A stretch of DNA of 6,901 bases from Pseudacidobacterium sp036264445 (GCA_036264445.1 DATAQW010000189.1:1-6901); one strand, 5' to 3'. Shown: positions 1 through 6,772, counted from the stretch's first letter. Notes: generated from the sequence alone by a model not told the origin. Translations and numbers: made by a program.

Positions 1-538
1 CAAACACAACCTGTGGATTCGTCGGCTGGATAACAATAACCTGTGTTGAGCCTTGAGGCTGCACGGTAATGGTTTGGTATTGATTACTCTCAAGCGCGCC
101 CCAGGCATAAGCCTGCTGACGCAGGCGCTGCACCGAGTCCATGACCATGCCCTGATCCGCGGCGAAAGCGTCGCCGATCGCGGCATAGTCGTCGATGTTC
201 TGGGCCATCATGTCGATGATTTGCGGAAAATTCACCAGTGCAACGAAGGCCGGATCAAAGCCCTGTGCCTGGGCAGCATTGGTGAGCGCCTGTCCAGTCA
301 AGCCTGAATTTCGATGAAGCCAATCATCGACATCGAGAATCTGCTGAGGATCAGTCGAAGCAGTGACGATCTGCGCCACTAATTGGTCCGGAAAAAGAGC
401 TATCGGAGCCACCAGCTGATCGAGCTGATCGGCTGTAGGCATGAAGTTCTGCGCATGAGCATTTGTGGTTGGAAGGCCGGTGGTCCACAACCACATAGCA
501 CCGACTAACAATGACGCAATCAGCTTCTGAAGACGCAT
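1..538 (-). CDS. DUF3300 domain protein, exported, N-terminal part (3' end beyond window)
   Basis: The frame opens with ATG at 538 and stays open to base 1, giving 179 residues of a longer protein. Residues 1-29 form a Sec-type signal peptide: RLQK, a hydrophobic stretch, then a likely cleavage after AHA (AHA|QNF). No lipobox cysteine is seen. Residues 36-160 match the DUF3300 pattern as I know it: DQLDQLVAPIALFPDQLVAQ, DPQQILDVDDWL, DPAFVALVNFPQIIDMMAQN, IGDAFAADQGMVMDSVQRLR and then SNQYQTITVQ. A GAGG ribosome-binding site at 547-550 sits 8 bases before the ATG and supports this start. The biochemical function of DUF3300 is not established; the proteins are predicted to lie in the cell envelope. 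The gene is divergent from the GH63-like gene and nothing ties it to sugar metabolism, so it probably marks the edge of the locus. Confidence 0.88.
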   Translation of the reverse strand, partial: MRLQKLIASLLVGAMWLWTTGLPTTNAHAQNFMPTADQLDQLVAPIALFPDQLVAQIVTASTDPQQILDVDDWLHRNSGLTGQALTNAAQAQGFDPAFVALVNFPQIIDMMAQNIDDYAAIGDAFAADQGMVMDSVQRLRQQAYAWGALESNQYQTITVQPQGSTQVIVIQPTNPQVVF

Positions 539-570
539 GGAGGGAGCCTCATCTTACAAGCTGTGACAGC

Positions 571-588
571 GTGCTCGATAACGAGCGC
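571..588. repeat. Small hairpin in divergent intergenic region
   Basis: GCTCG at 573-577 pairs with CGAGC at 582-586 around an ATAA loop, and the stem extends by one T-G wobble and one G-C pair. It lies 33 bases upstream of the DUF3300 start and could be leader structure or an operator half-site pair. It is short enough to be chance. Confidence 0.25.
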
Positions 589-665
589 CAACCATTGTCG
601 CACATTTTGCTGAGCAGTGCGAGAATTCGTCGTAATTTTCAGGCAAGCATGGTGCACATTCTTCC

Positions 666-688
666 AATGCCTGCGCAGCCGAGGCATT
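666..688. promoter_or_regulatory. 7-bp inverted repeat before the GH63-like gene
   Basis: AATGCCT at 666-672 is repeated inverted as AGGCATT at 682-688 with a 9-base centre. It ends 17 bases before the preferred ATG at 706. The half-site spacing of 16 bases would suit a dimeric regulator; alternatively it forms a hairpin in the mRNA leader. No convincing -35/-10 pair was found in 539-705. Confidence 0.25.
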
Positions 689-705
689 ATGTTCTATTTA
701 TTTTT

Positions 706-2295
706 ATGCGTGCAAAGATGGACAGGCGAAGCTTCCTTCAGCAGAGTATGTTTTCTGCGCTGGGTATAGCTGCGGCTAAATCCGGCGCTGTCACCGTAGA
801 TCATGATATCGACTCTCCGCCTTTCTTTCATACAAGCAATCAACGATGGCAGGCCGCTTATGACAAAGCGCTGGATATCCTGAGAAACAACGTTCAGATA
901 CTACCAAAATTCGAAAAGCCTGTGCTTATTGAAGGCTCCAGTTATGCGGGTATCTGGCAGGAGTGCGGCCCGCATGAATCCATTGTCTACCGCAAGTTTC
1001 GTCCCGACGTGGCGCGAAACAGCCACATGGTGTTCTTCCATTTACAGCGTCCCGATGGCCAGCTTCCGGCAAATAACAAGCGCACAGAGACAGGCTTTGG
1101 ACAGATTCAGATGGTCGTTCCCATTGCAGCTACAGCATGGGAGCTGGCCCAGGCAACTGGCGACCATGAATTACTGAAGACAGCTTACGATGCGTGCTCC
1201 CGCTGGGATGCCTGGTTGGCGCGCTACCGCAACACACGCGGAACAGGACTGATCGAGGGCTTCTGCACCTATGACACGGGGATGGACAACAGCCCGCGTT
1301 GGGCGGGAATTCCACCTCAGTGCCCGGATAAAGACGCAAAGAAATGTTCGCCGCTTCCAACACTACCACGTCTTTGCCCTGACATCTCAGCGACTATATA
1401 TGGCGCGCGCACAGCCCTCGCTGGCATGGCGAAAGCGCTGGGCAAGTCTTCCGATGCAGATCGGTGGACGGAAAAAGCAGAGCAGCTTCGGAACCTGATT
1501 CTTGCAAAGCTGTACGTTCCGGATGAAGCAGCCTTCTATGATCTGGACGCACAAAACCATTTCGTCAAAGTTCGCACGTCCGTTCTCACCCGCATGTGTG
1601 GCGAACACATTGTTGATCAGAAGCTCTTTAACGAGCTGTGGGAGCAACAAATCCATAATACGCGCGCCTTTTGGGCGCCATTTCCTTTTCCATCTGTTGC
1701 TCTCGATGATTCGGCATTTGTTCGCCCCGTACCGCGCAACTCCTGGGGAGGAGCTTCGCAGGCTCTGACTGCGCTGCGTGCAGGACGATGGCTCGATTAC
1801 TATGGCCATCCCGCTGAGTTCAGCACTCTCATGCAGCAATGGTGCGAAGCTATCCAGCGCGATATGACCTTCCGCCAACAGATCGATCCGCTGAGCGGCG
1901 CCTTTACACAAGGCGACCTGCCGGATTATTCTCCCGCTGCTCTCGCCATGATGGACTTCACATGGAGACTTGCCGGAATCCACGAAGAGCTACACGAGTT
2001 GCACTGGAATGCACGTCCGGGACATGCTGCCTCTGATAGAGCCCTCTTCCGCATGCACACAGACGATGGCCATGAAGCTGAGATTCGCTATGAGGCAAAT
2101 GGTGCTACCTTGTTTTTCAAGGGAACTCAAATCGCGCGCATAGATGGCGGCGCAGCGCGTCTGGTGACAGATAAAGAGGGCAAGGTCAACGGACTAACCA
2201 GCATCAGTGAGACGACACGCCATGTAACCTTCAAAGTGCCGAAAGGGACTTCCCGCAGCCTCACACTACGCGCTAATCAACGTCTATTGCTTTAG
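706..2295 (+). CDS. Tat-exported (alpha/alpha)6-barrel glycoside hydrolase, GH63/GH37/MGH1-like
   Basis: The predicted product has 529 residues. The frame is open from 511, but residues MRAKMDRRSFLQQ followed by a hydrophobic run form a Tat-like signal, so a start at 706 (or 718) is far more likely than 511. No Shine-Dalgarno is seen; a U-rich tract precedes 706, and a further ATG at 649 has a weak AGG upstream. The catalytic-type core spans about residues 45-430. YDTGMDNSPRW at 188-198 is the general-acid motif of this clan (Asp194 expected), NSWGGASQAL at 345-354 fits the later barrel block, and FRQQIDPLSG at 389-398 corresponds to the usual general-base block, with Gln391 where Glu is commonly found. 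PDYSPAALAMMDF at 406-418 closes the barrel. Residues 450-529 look like a small beta-domain. Three cysteines (206, 214, 224) sit in an insert after the acid motif. Substrate is unknown; an inactive or unusual enzyme is possible. Confidence 0.82.
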   Translation: MRAKMDRRSFLQQSMFSALGIAAAKSGAVTVDHDIDSPPFFHTSNQRWQAAYDKALDILRNNVQILPKFEKPVLIEGSSYAGIWQECGPHESIVYRKFRPDVARNSHMVFFHLQRPDGQLPANNKRTETGFGQIQMVVPIAATAWELAQATGDHELLKTAYDACSRWDAWLARYRNTRGTGLIEGFCTYDTGMDNSPRWAGIPPQCPDKDAKKCSPLPTLPRLCPDISATIYGARTALAGMAKALGKSSDADRWTEKAEQLRNLILAKLYVPDEAAFYDLDAQNHFVKVRTSVLTRMCGEHIVDQKLFNELWEQQIHNTRAFWAPFPFPSVALDDSAFVRPVPRNSWGGASQALTALRAGRWLDYYGHPAEFSTLMQQWCEAIQRDMTFRQQIDPLSGAFTQGDLPDYSPAALAMMDFTWRLAGIHEELHELHWNARPGHAASDRALFRMHTDDGHEAEIRYEANGATLFFKGTQIARIDGGAARLVTDKEGKVNGLTSISETTRHVTFKVPKGTSRSLTLRANQRLLL

Positions 2296-2356
2296 CAAGA
2301 CGCGTCGCGTTACTTACAGCCCACATCCTCATCAGAACAGTAATTTGCGCATACTC

Positions 2357-2533
2357 TTACAAACTATTGCGGCGCAATAGCTTGTCCCATATGGACGAGC
2401 CGCAAGATTCGCGCCCGGACCAGTTCGCCCGCAGCATGATCCCCAGAGGCGGCTGGGCCACATCTTCACCACTCACATAAGAGGAATCACCGGCAAGAGA
2501 AGCAATTCTTCTTCGACTGCTAGAAGTGGGCAT
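2357..2533 (-). CDS. Possible 58-residue small protein overlapping the end of the GH31 gene
   Basis: An ATG at 2533 opens a 58-codon frame ending in TAA at 2357-2359. It overlaps the last 14 bases of the GH31 gene on the same strand in another frame, an arrangement typical of translational coupling. A GGAG at 2543-2546 stands 9 bases before the ATG. The product is basic, with SRRR at residues 6-9 and KLLRR near the end, has one cysteine, and shows no signal peptide or membrane segment. Residues around LAGDSSYVSGE weakly recall the C-terminal region of short-chain dehydrogenases, but the following residues do not, and this may be chance. The last codons lie inside the hairpin at 2359-2385. I do not recognise a family. 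It could be a real small gene, a decayed fragment, or a fortuitous ORF. Confidence 0.3.
   Translation of the reverse strand: MPTSSSRRRIASLAGDSSYVSGEDVAQPPLGIMLRANWSGRESCGSSIWDKLLRRNSL
2359..2385 (-). terminator. 12-bp hairpin downstream of the GH31 gene, possible terminator
   Basis: Bases 2359-2370 pair with 2374-2385 around a 3-base loop. Read on the minus strand every position pairs, with one G-U; on the plus strand the same position is an A-C mismatch, so the structure favours minus-strand RNA. The 3' arm ends UUUGU on the minus strand but no longer U-run follows, so intrinsic termination would be weak. It lies 135 bases past the GH31 stop and 64 bases past the stop of the convergent plus-strand gene. 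Confidence 0.42.
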
Positions 2534-4901
2534 CGATCTGTGCTCCGCGGTACGTCACCTTTCGACCGCCCTCCGTTACCCCCACGCCTATGCCGTGTCC
2601 AGGCGAGACAACCGTAACATCAAATTCCCGAGTTTTCGCATCGCCGGCAAACTGCCCTCGCTGCGATTCGACTGTCAGCATGCGCGAGGCGTTGCTCCAA
2701 CGCATCGGAACCCAGGAATACTGCCCTTTTTCATACCCATACGTCATACCATCGTCGTAGTAGAGTGTCTCGTCGCCGTCAGCTCCGGGATAAACACGCA
2801 GTTCCACCGGTGCATTAGGATATTCATCCGTATATTCTTCCTCCCGGCCCAGCGGCAAAATGCTGCCTGCACGCACATACAGAGGCAATATTCCTAGCGG
2901 CGCATTACGATGAACCTTTTGCCCACCCGCAATCCGTTTACCTGTCCAGAAGTCATACCAGTCCGTTCCCTTTGGCAGATAGACATCGCGCGACCTCGCT
3001 CCCTGTTCAGTTACGGGAGCAACGAGAAGCGACGGCCCGAACATAAACTCGTCATTGATATCCAGCGCCTTGCTATCCGCTGCAAAATCAAATACCAGCG
3101 CCCGCATCGGCGTATAGCCGTCAAACGTAGTTTTAGCGGCAACGGCATAGATGTAAGGCATCAGGCGATAACGCAGCCGATCATAAAGCGTAAGAATCCT
3201 CTGGGCTTCCGGCCCGAATGACCAGAGCTCATTCTGGTTATTTTTGCGCGCGCCGTGAGTGCGAAATACAGGGCAGAATGCTCCATACTCAAACCAGCGC
3301 ATAAATAACTCACGGTACGACGGATCAGCAGTGTCCCCTCCTACCAAGCCTCCGATGTCCGTCGTCCAATAAGGTAGTCCCGTCATCGAATAATTCAATC
3401 CTGCAGGAATCTGCCGCCGAAAAGAGTCGAACGTCGTCAACGTATCTCCTGACCACGTGGCGGCCGCATTGCGCTGCTCGCTCGTGAAGGCAGATCGCGT
3501 AAGAATGAATACACGCTTGCCATCCGTTTGTTGACGCTGTCCATCGTGAATCGCGATTGTCGTCATCAAAGGATAGAGATTCGCGTATTTTGACCCGTCT
3601 CCTAATGCAGTCTTTGCGCCTACAAGCATCGGCCCATGTTCTTCTGCAAAGAAATCGGCGGGCTCGGTCGAATCCATCCAGAAAGCGTCGACACCGATAT
3701 CGTAGAGGGCCTTCTTCGCCTGCTCCCAGTACAACTTTCGCGCATCCTCATTGAATGCATCGTAAAGACGCGCTCCGGGCAGGTAGGACGGAAGCGCATT
3801 CTGTCCGGGCGTTACAAAATAGCCCTTCGCGCTCATCTCATCAAAATTCGCGTTGCCCGGTTGGAACAGCGGCCAGATCGAAACCATCAGATGCATATGC
3901 ATGGCATGCAACCTCTGCACCATCGCTTCCGGGTCGGGATACTTCGCCGTAAACGTTCGCGAACCGAATTCCGTCTCCCATCCCGCGTCGAGTACAATAT
4001 TGTCAATAGGAATATGCAGCCGACGATATTTCGCGGCAATGCCAATCAACTGGTCTGTGCTTGCGTATGCCAGTTTCGATTGCCAATATCCATAAGCCCA
4101 GCGAGGAAACAGCGGCGCAGCCCCCGACAGTCTTCGATACCCTGCAATGATCTTGTCGAACGAAGGCCCGGCTATAAAGTAGTAGTCCACCGCGTCGGCG
4201 TCGTTCGAGCGGATCGCGACCACTTGCTTGAAACGGTTGTTCCAGTCCGTCACTGAAGCGCTGTTCCACAACACGCCGTAGCCTTTGGACGACAGGAAAA
4301 ACGGGATCGAGATATTTGTGTCGTCCTGCGATAGAACGAGCTCAGTATTTCTTTGGTTCAACAGACCTGTCTGATGCTGTCCCAGTCCATACAATCTTTC
4401 TTCCGGCGCCAGCGCAAACCATACGGATGCTTGATTCAACGGCTGCCCATCTTTAATCGCCGCGACTACACTTCGTGGAAACGGCGAGTCAGTTTCCGCG
4501 AGCATAGGATTACCCTGACCATCACTGAAACACACTGCTGAGCTGTTCTTGTTGACCGCAATCTGAATTCCATCCGCGGCAATTTGAATTTCACTGGTAA
4601 TCTCATGCACGGAAAACGGCGCGGGCGAGCAGGCCGAATCCGCGAGTGCAGGATTGCTCAGATCTCGAATCGTTGAACCGGTTACGTATGTCACGCGCGC
4701 AATCCCACCAATGCAGGGCTTGATTCGCAGCAGACCATTCGTCAGCTGGATCATGATTGCGTCATTTTCCTGCCTCTCGCCGATCACCACGTCCTGATGG
4801 GCCGCTGGCAACTGCGCAAATGCTCCTTGAGCGCTTGCTGCAAGAGCCGTCCATACGACGGCATACAGCCGCCAATCCTTGCGGAATCGCCAAACCTTCA
4901 T
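2520..4901 (-). CDS. Secreted GH31 family glycosidase, alpha-xylosidase-like
   Basis: An ATG at 4922 would give 800 residues, but the ATG at 4901 (793 residues) is preferred because GGAAAAGG directly precedes it and a Sec signal peptide follows (KVWRFRKDWRLY, hydrophobic run, AFA|Q). Positions below use the 800-residue form. The N-terminal beta-sandwich covers about 45-265, with the RLYGLGQHQ motif at 176-184. The (beta/alpha)8 barrel covers about 270-600: WQSKLAY at 280-286, DNIVLDAGW at 307-315, FWMDSTEP at 414-421 with nucleophile Asp417, RSAFTSEQR at 476-484, and WSGD at 490-493 with acid/base Asp493, then FRTHGAR at 553-559. Distal beta-domains follow, including a DUF5110-like segment at about 705-775. 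Both catalytic aspartates are present. GH31 retaining enzymes release terminal alpha-linked xylose or glucose; the FWMDSTEP context resembles the XylS/Xyl31A branch, but alpha-glucosidase or transglucosylase activity cannot be excluded. Confidence 0.92.
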   Translation of the reverse strand: MKVWRFRKDWRLYAVVWTALAASAQGAFAQLPAAHQDVVIGERQENDAIMIQLTNGLLRIKPCIGGIARVTYVTGSTIRDLSNPALADSACSPAPFSVHEITSEIQIAADGIQIAVNKNSSAVCFSDGQGNPMLAETDSPFPRSVVAAIKDGQPLNQASVWFALAPEERLYGLGQHQTGLLNQRNTELVLSQDDTNISIPFFLSSKGYGVLWNSASVTDWNNRFKQVVAIRSNDADAVDYYFIAGPSFDKIIAGYRRLSGAAPLFPRWAYGYWQSKLAYASTDQLIGIAAKYRRLHIPIDNIVLDAGWETEFGSRTFTAKYPDPEAMVQRLHAMHMHLMVSIWPLFQPGNANFDEMSAKGYFVTPGQNALPSYLPGARLYDAFNEDARKLYWEQAKKALYDIGVDAFWMDSTEPADFFAEEHGPMLVGAKTALGDGSKYANLYPLMTTIAIHDGQRQQTDGKRVFILTRSAFTSEQRNAAATWSGDTLTTFDSFRRQIPAGLNYSMTGLPYWTTDIGGLVGGDTADPSYRELFMRWFEYGAFCPVFRTHGARKNNQNELWSFGPEAQRILTLYDRLRYRLMPYIYAVAAKTTFDGYTPMRALVFDFAADSKALDINDEFMFGPSLLVAPVTEQGARSRDVYLPKGTDWYDFWTGKRIAGGQKVHRNAPLGILPLYVRAGSILPLGREEEYTDEYPNAPVELRVYPGADGDETLYYDDGMTYGYEKGQYSWVPMRWSNASRMLTVESQRGQFAGDAKTREFDVTVVSPGHGIGVGVTEGGRKVTYRGAQIDAHF

Positions 4902-4954
4902 GCCTTTTCCAGAATTGAACATTGTGCCGAGGTATTACTTGATTCATATCGGCC

Positions 4955-4982
4955 AGCTCACAGTTGGTTATCATAGCTCACA
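4955..4982. repeat. Tandem 8-bp direct repeat upstream of the GH31 gene
   Basis: AGCTCACA occurs at 4955-4962 and again at 4975-4982 (TGTGAGCT on the minus strand), 20 bases apart start to start, close to two helical turns. This spacing puts both copies on one DNA face, as for many activators that bind direct repeats. Two short copies are weak evidence. Confidence 0.25.
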
Positions 4983-5005
4983 ACGAATCTGAGGGTGTGT
5001 TGGCG

Positions 5006-5030
5006 CAGGGAGAGTGTTCCACTCTTCCTG
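5006..5030. promoter_or_regulatory. 25-bp near-perfect inverted repeat, probable operator or leader hairpin
   Basis: CAGGGAGAGTG at 5006-5016 and CACTCTTCCTG at 5020-5030 form two 11-base arms around TTC, with ten of eleven positions complementary and the remaining one G-T. It lies between the six-hairpin gene's stop and the GH31 start, 105 bases upstream of the latter. There is no T-run on the 3' side in either direction, so an operator for a dimeric repressor or a leader structure is more likely than an intrinsic terminator. Confidence 0.5.
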
Positions 5031-5055
5031 CTGAGGATCACGATCTAATAACTCC

Positions 5056-5084
5056 ATTTATTGGATGAAGCGAACCTATGTCTA
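5056..5084 (-). promoter_or_regulatory. Weak sigma70-like promoter candidate for the GH31 gene
   Basis: On the minus strand TAGACA (5079-5084) resembles a -35 box and is followed after 17 bases by ATAAAT (5056-5061), a poor -10. If used, transcription would begin near 5049 and the inverted repeat at 5006-5030 would fall about 20-45 bases downstream, a usual repressor site. The -10 match is only three of six, so this is tentative. Confidence 0.2.
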
Positions 5085-5097
5085 TGTTATGAAGTAG

Positions 5098-6615
5098 CTA
5101 TCTGGACCGGGTGGAAACTACATGGGTTTCACCGGACTTGACCCGAACGGTGAGGTATGTAGTGACAATATCTCCAGGGCGAACGGCACTCTCTGCCGTA
5201 ACTTGTTTGCCATCAAGAAAAAGTGCAGTTATTTTGCCGGAAAAGCCCGCGCGCCAGACAATGTCAGGACCCATTTCACTTGTTAACGCCGTTTCTCCAA
5301 TTTGTGTATGTCGAACAGAGATAACATTGCTGCTAACAGGCACATGATGCAGGGCTGCCCATTTTGTCTCATCCGTGAGTTGGGGAAAGGTTTCTATAGC
5401 GCCCAAATGTGAAGATGATGGGTGGATTCCCATCAATCCGCTGCCCAGGTTTCCTATGACTGTATAAGATACTTCCGGATATTCGCGGCGTTTCAGCGTA
5501 GGATCCATCAACGCAGTGAGCACAGCATAGCCTGATTGAGAGCGTCCATATTTATAGAAAATGTCGGGAAGATAGGCTCGTCCTTCGACCCCTCCAACAA
5601 TGCCATGAAGTGCTGCTTCATCTAATTTCAGCCGTCTTTCTAATTCGTCCAGTGAGGCCTGAGTTTTGAAACTCGCATCAGTCAATCCATGATAAAGAGG
5701 AAGTTCAATATCGCTCCGTCCGGTGCCTGTCTTCAAGTCCTGGTGAAATCGACCATCCTCTCCAAGTGCGGCGAAGTATTGATTTCGCGATGCATCCCAC
5801 CACTTATTGTTGTAGAGAGATTTCAGATCATTAGCTTTTTTTGTAAATAACGCAGCGTCTGCGTGTTCATTTCGGGCACGTTGGAGTGCGGCATATCCGC
5901 AATAAGCGGCATATTGGGCTGCAATCAAGTCAGCCCCTATCAACACTTCATTTTGTAAGTCTTCGTCGTAAGTGCCGATACCCATATGGCCATATCCAGG
6001 CAGATGCTCCTGAAGACCATCCCGATTGTGATCCCAGGTTTGAACATAATCGGTGACGGTGTGTCGATAAAAATTGAGAAACACCTCATCGAGATAAGCG
6101 TTGTCGCCGGTCCACAGCCATTGGCGATAACACGCATCGACAACATCAAAGTTTGCCGGCAGGTCATACCAGAAGTCGTGATCATTGTTGTAATCGACGG
6201 GCGCGGGCTTTCCCTCTCGCGTAATCTCCCACCATGTGCACCATCTTTTCGAGGCGGAGATATGTTCGGCGAACTGTCGCATCATGTTCCTGGTTCTCTG
6301 TCCAAGACCAAGTAGGTGGGCTCCTGTGCTCATATGCGATACATCACGCATACAGAACGCGTTTCTACCGGGCAGCGCAGCTTCATACCAGGGGCCGATT
6401 GGATCGCCATTCCTGACATAGTCAAGAGCCTGTGCTTTGGCCCATCGAAAACCATCCACCAGCCTTGTATCTGATGATTCAAACTCAAGGGCGCCTTCGG
6501 ATGAAGATGTCTGCATAGCCGAAGCTTCGAAGAGGAATGTTTTGAAACTGAGCGTTAGAACGGGCAGAGAAGCTAGAAGGTGTCGCCTGGTAGTCAACGA
6601 TCTGGTTTTAGTCAT
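5098..6615 (-). CDS. Tat-exported six-hairpin glycosidase-like protein, family not assigned
   Basis: The 505-residue product starts with a Tat-like signal, LTTRRHLLASLPVLTLSF, and a likely cleavage near FEASA. The mature part is rich in aromatic and acidic residues spaced as in (alpha/alpha)6-barrel glycosidases. Notable blocks are WYEAALPGRNAFCMRDVSHM at 76-95, WWEITREGKPAPVDYNNDHD at 128-147, FDVVDACYRQWLWTGD at 156-171, DGLQEHLPGYGHMG at 199-212 and GGVEGRAYLPDIF at 341-353. The WYEAALPGR/CMRDVSH block recalls GH78-like six-hairpin proteins in soil bacteria and Bacteroidota, but I cannot name a characterised homologue. Candidate catalytic residues are Asp91, Asp145/147, Glu203 and Glu344. 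Residues 425-505 look like a C-terminal beta-domain. No Shine-Dalgarno is evident; a TTCTTTTTTC tract directly precedes the ATG. It lies between the TonB receptor and GH31 genes on the same strand, which supports a role in glycan breakdown. Glycosidase activity is an inference. Confidence 0.78.
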   Translation of the reverse strand: MTKTRSLTTRRHLLASLPVLTLSFKTFLFEASAMQTSSSEGALEFESSDTRLVDGFRWAKAQALDYVRNGDPIGPWYEAALPGRNAFCMRDVSHMSTGAHLLGLGQRTRNMMRQFAEHISASKRWCTWWEITREGKPAPVDYNNDHDFWYDLPANFDVVDACYRQWLWTGDNAYLDEVFLNFYRHTVTDYVQTWDHNRDGLQEHLPGYGHMGIGTYDEDLQNEVLIGADLIAAQYAAYCGYAALQRARNEHADAALFTKKANDLKSLYNNKWWDASRNQYFAALGEDGRFHQDLKTGTGRSDIELPLYHGLTDASFKTQASLDELERRLKLDEAALHGIVGGVEGRAYLPDIFYKYGRSQSGYAVLTALMDPTLKRREYPEVSYTVIGNLGSGLMGIHPSSSHLGAIETFPQLTDETKWAALHHVPVSSNVISVRHTQIGETALTSEMGPDIVWRAGFSGKITALFLDGKQVTAESAVRPGDIVTTYLTVRVKSGETHVVSTRSR

Positions 6616-6656
6616 GAAAAAAGAACCCCGACATCACCATATATAGCTACTTAATG

Positions 6657-6686
6657 CTTATATGTTTTCCTTTTATAAAAAGCGAA
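6657..6686 (-). promoter_or_regulatory. Candidate promoter for the six-hairpin gene
   Basis: The spacer 6616-6772 is AT-rich. On the minus strand TATAAG (6657-6662) is five of six to a -10 box, with a poor -35 candidate TTCGCT (6681-6686) 18 bases away. Transcription would begin near 6650, about 35 bases before the ATG at 6615. The self-complementary TTTTATAAAA at 6671-6680 lies between the boxes. Promoter rules for this group are not well known, so confidence is low. Confidence 0.25.
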
Positions 6687-6772
6687 CAGGGATGGCCAAT
6701 ACGAAGAATAATGGTATAGCTTCTCCACCCGATGCACCCAAAGCACGCTTAATCATCTGGTAAGGCGCGCTT

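Noticed and set aside
53..307. 84-codon plus-strand open frame near the left edge
   Set aside because: It is antisense to the DUF3300 coding sequence, which has a signal peptide, family motifs and a ribosome-binding site.
511..705. Extension of the GH63-like protein back to the ATG at 511
   Set aside because: It would put 65 residues before the Tat-like signal and overlap the start of the divergent DUF3300 gene; the extension looks non-coding.
1387..1983. 198-codon open frame on the minus strand inside the GH63-like gene
   Set aside because: It lies wholly antisense to a gene with clear family motifs and its translation shows no domain or signal features.
3636..4256. 206-codon open frame on the plus strand inside the GH31 gene
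   Set aside because: It is antisense to the GH31 catalytic barrel; the product is arginine-rich and lacks recognisable motifs, as expected of a shadow frame.
4963..4984. Resemblance of TTGTGAGC...GATAAC to the lac operator
   Set aside because: The spacing between halves differs and it is not a symmetric site; it is likely coincidence.
4971..5057. 28-codon minus-strand upstream ORF (MELLDRDPQQEEW...) in the GH31 leader
   Set aside because: It spans the dyad and could be a leader peptide, but it has no ribosome-binding site and no codon run suggesting attenuation.
5092..6654. 10-bp inverted repeat AAGTAGCTAT / ATAGCTACTT flanking the six-hairpin gene
   Set aside because: Pairs of 10-base inverted matches are expected many times by chance in a window of this size, and there is no transposase or target duplication.
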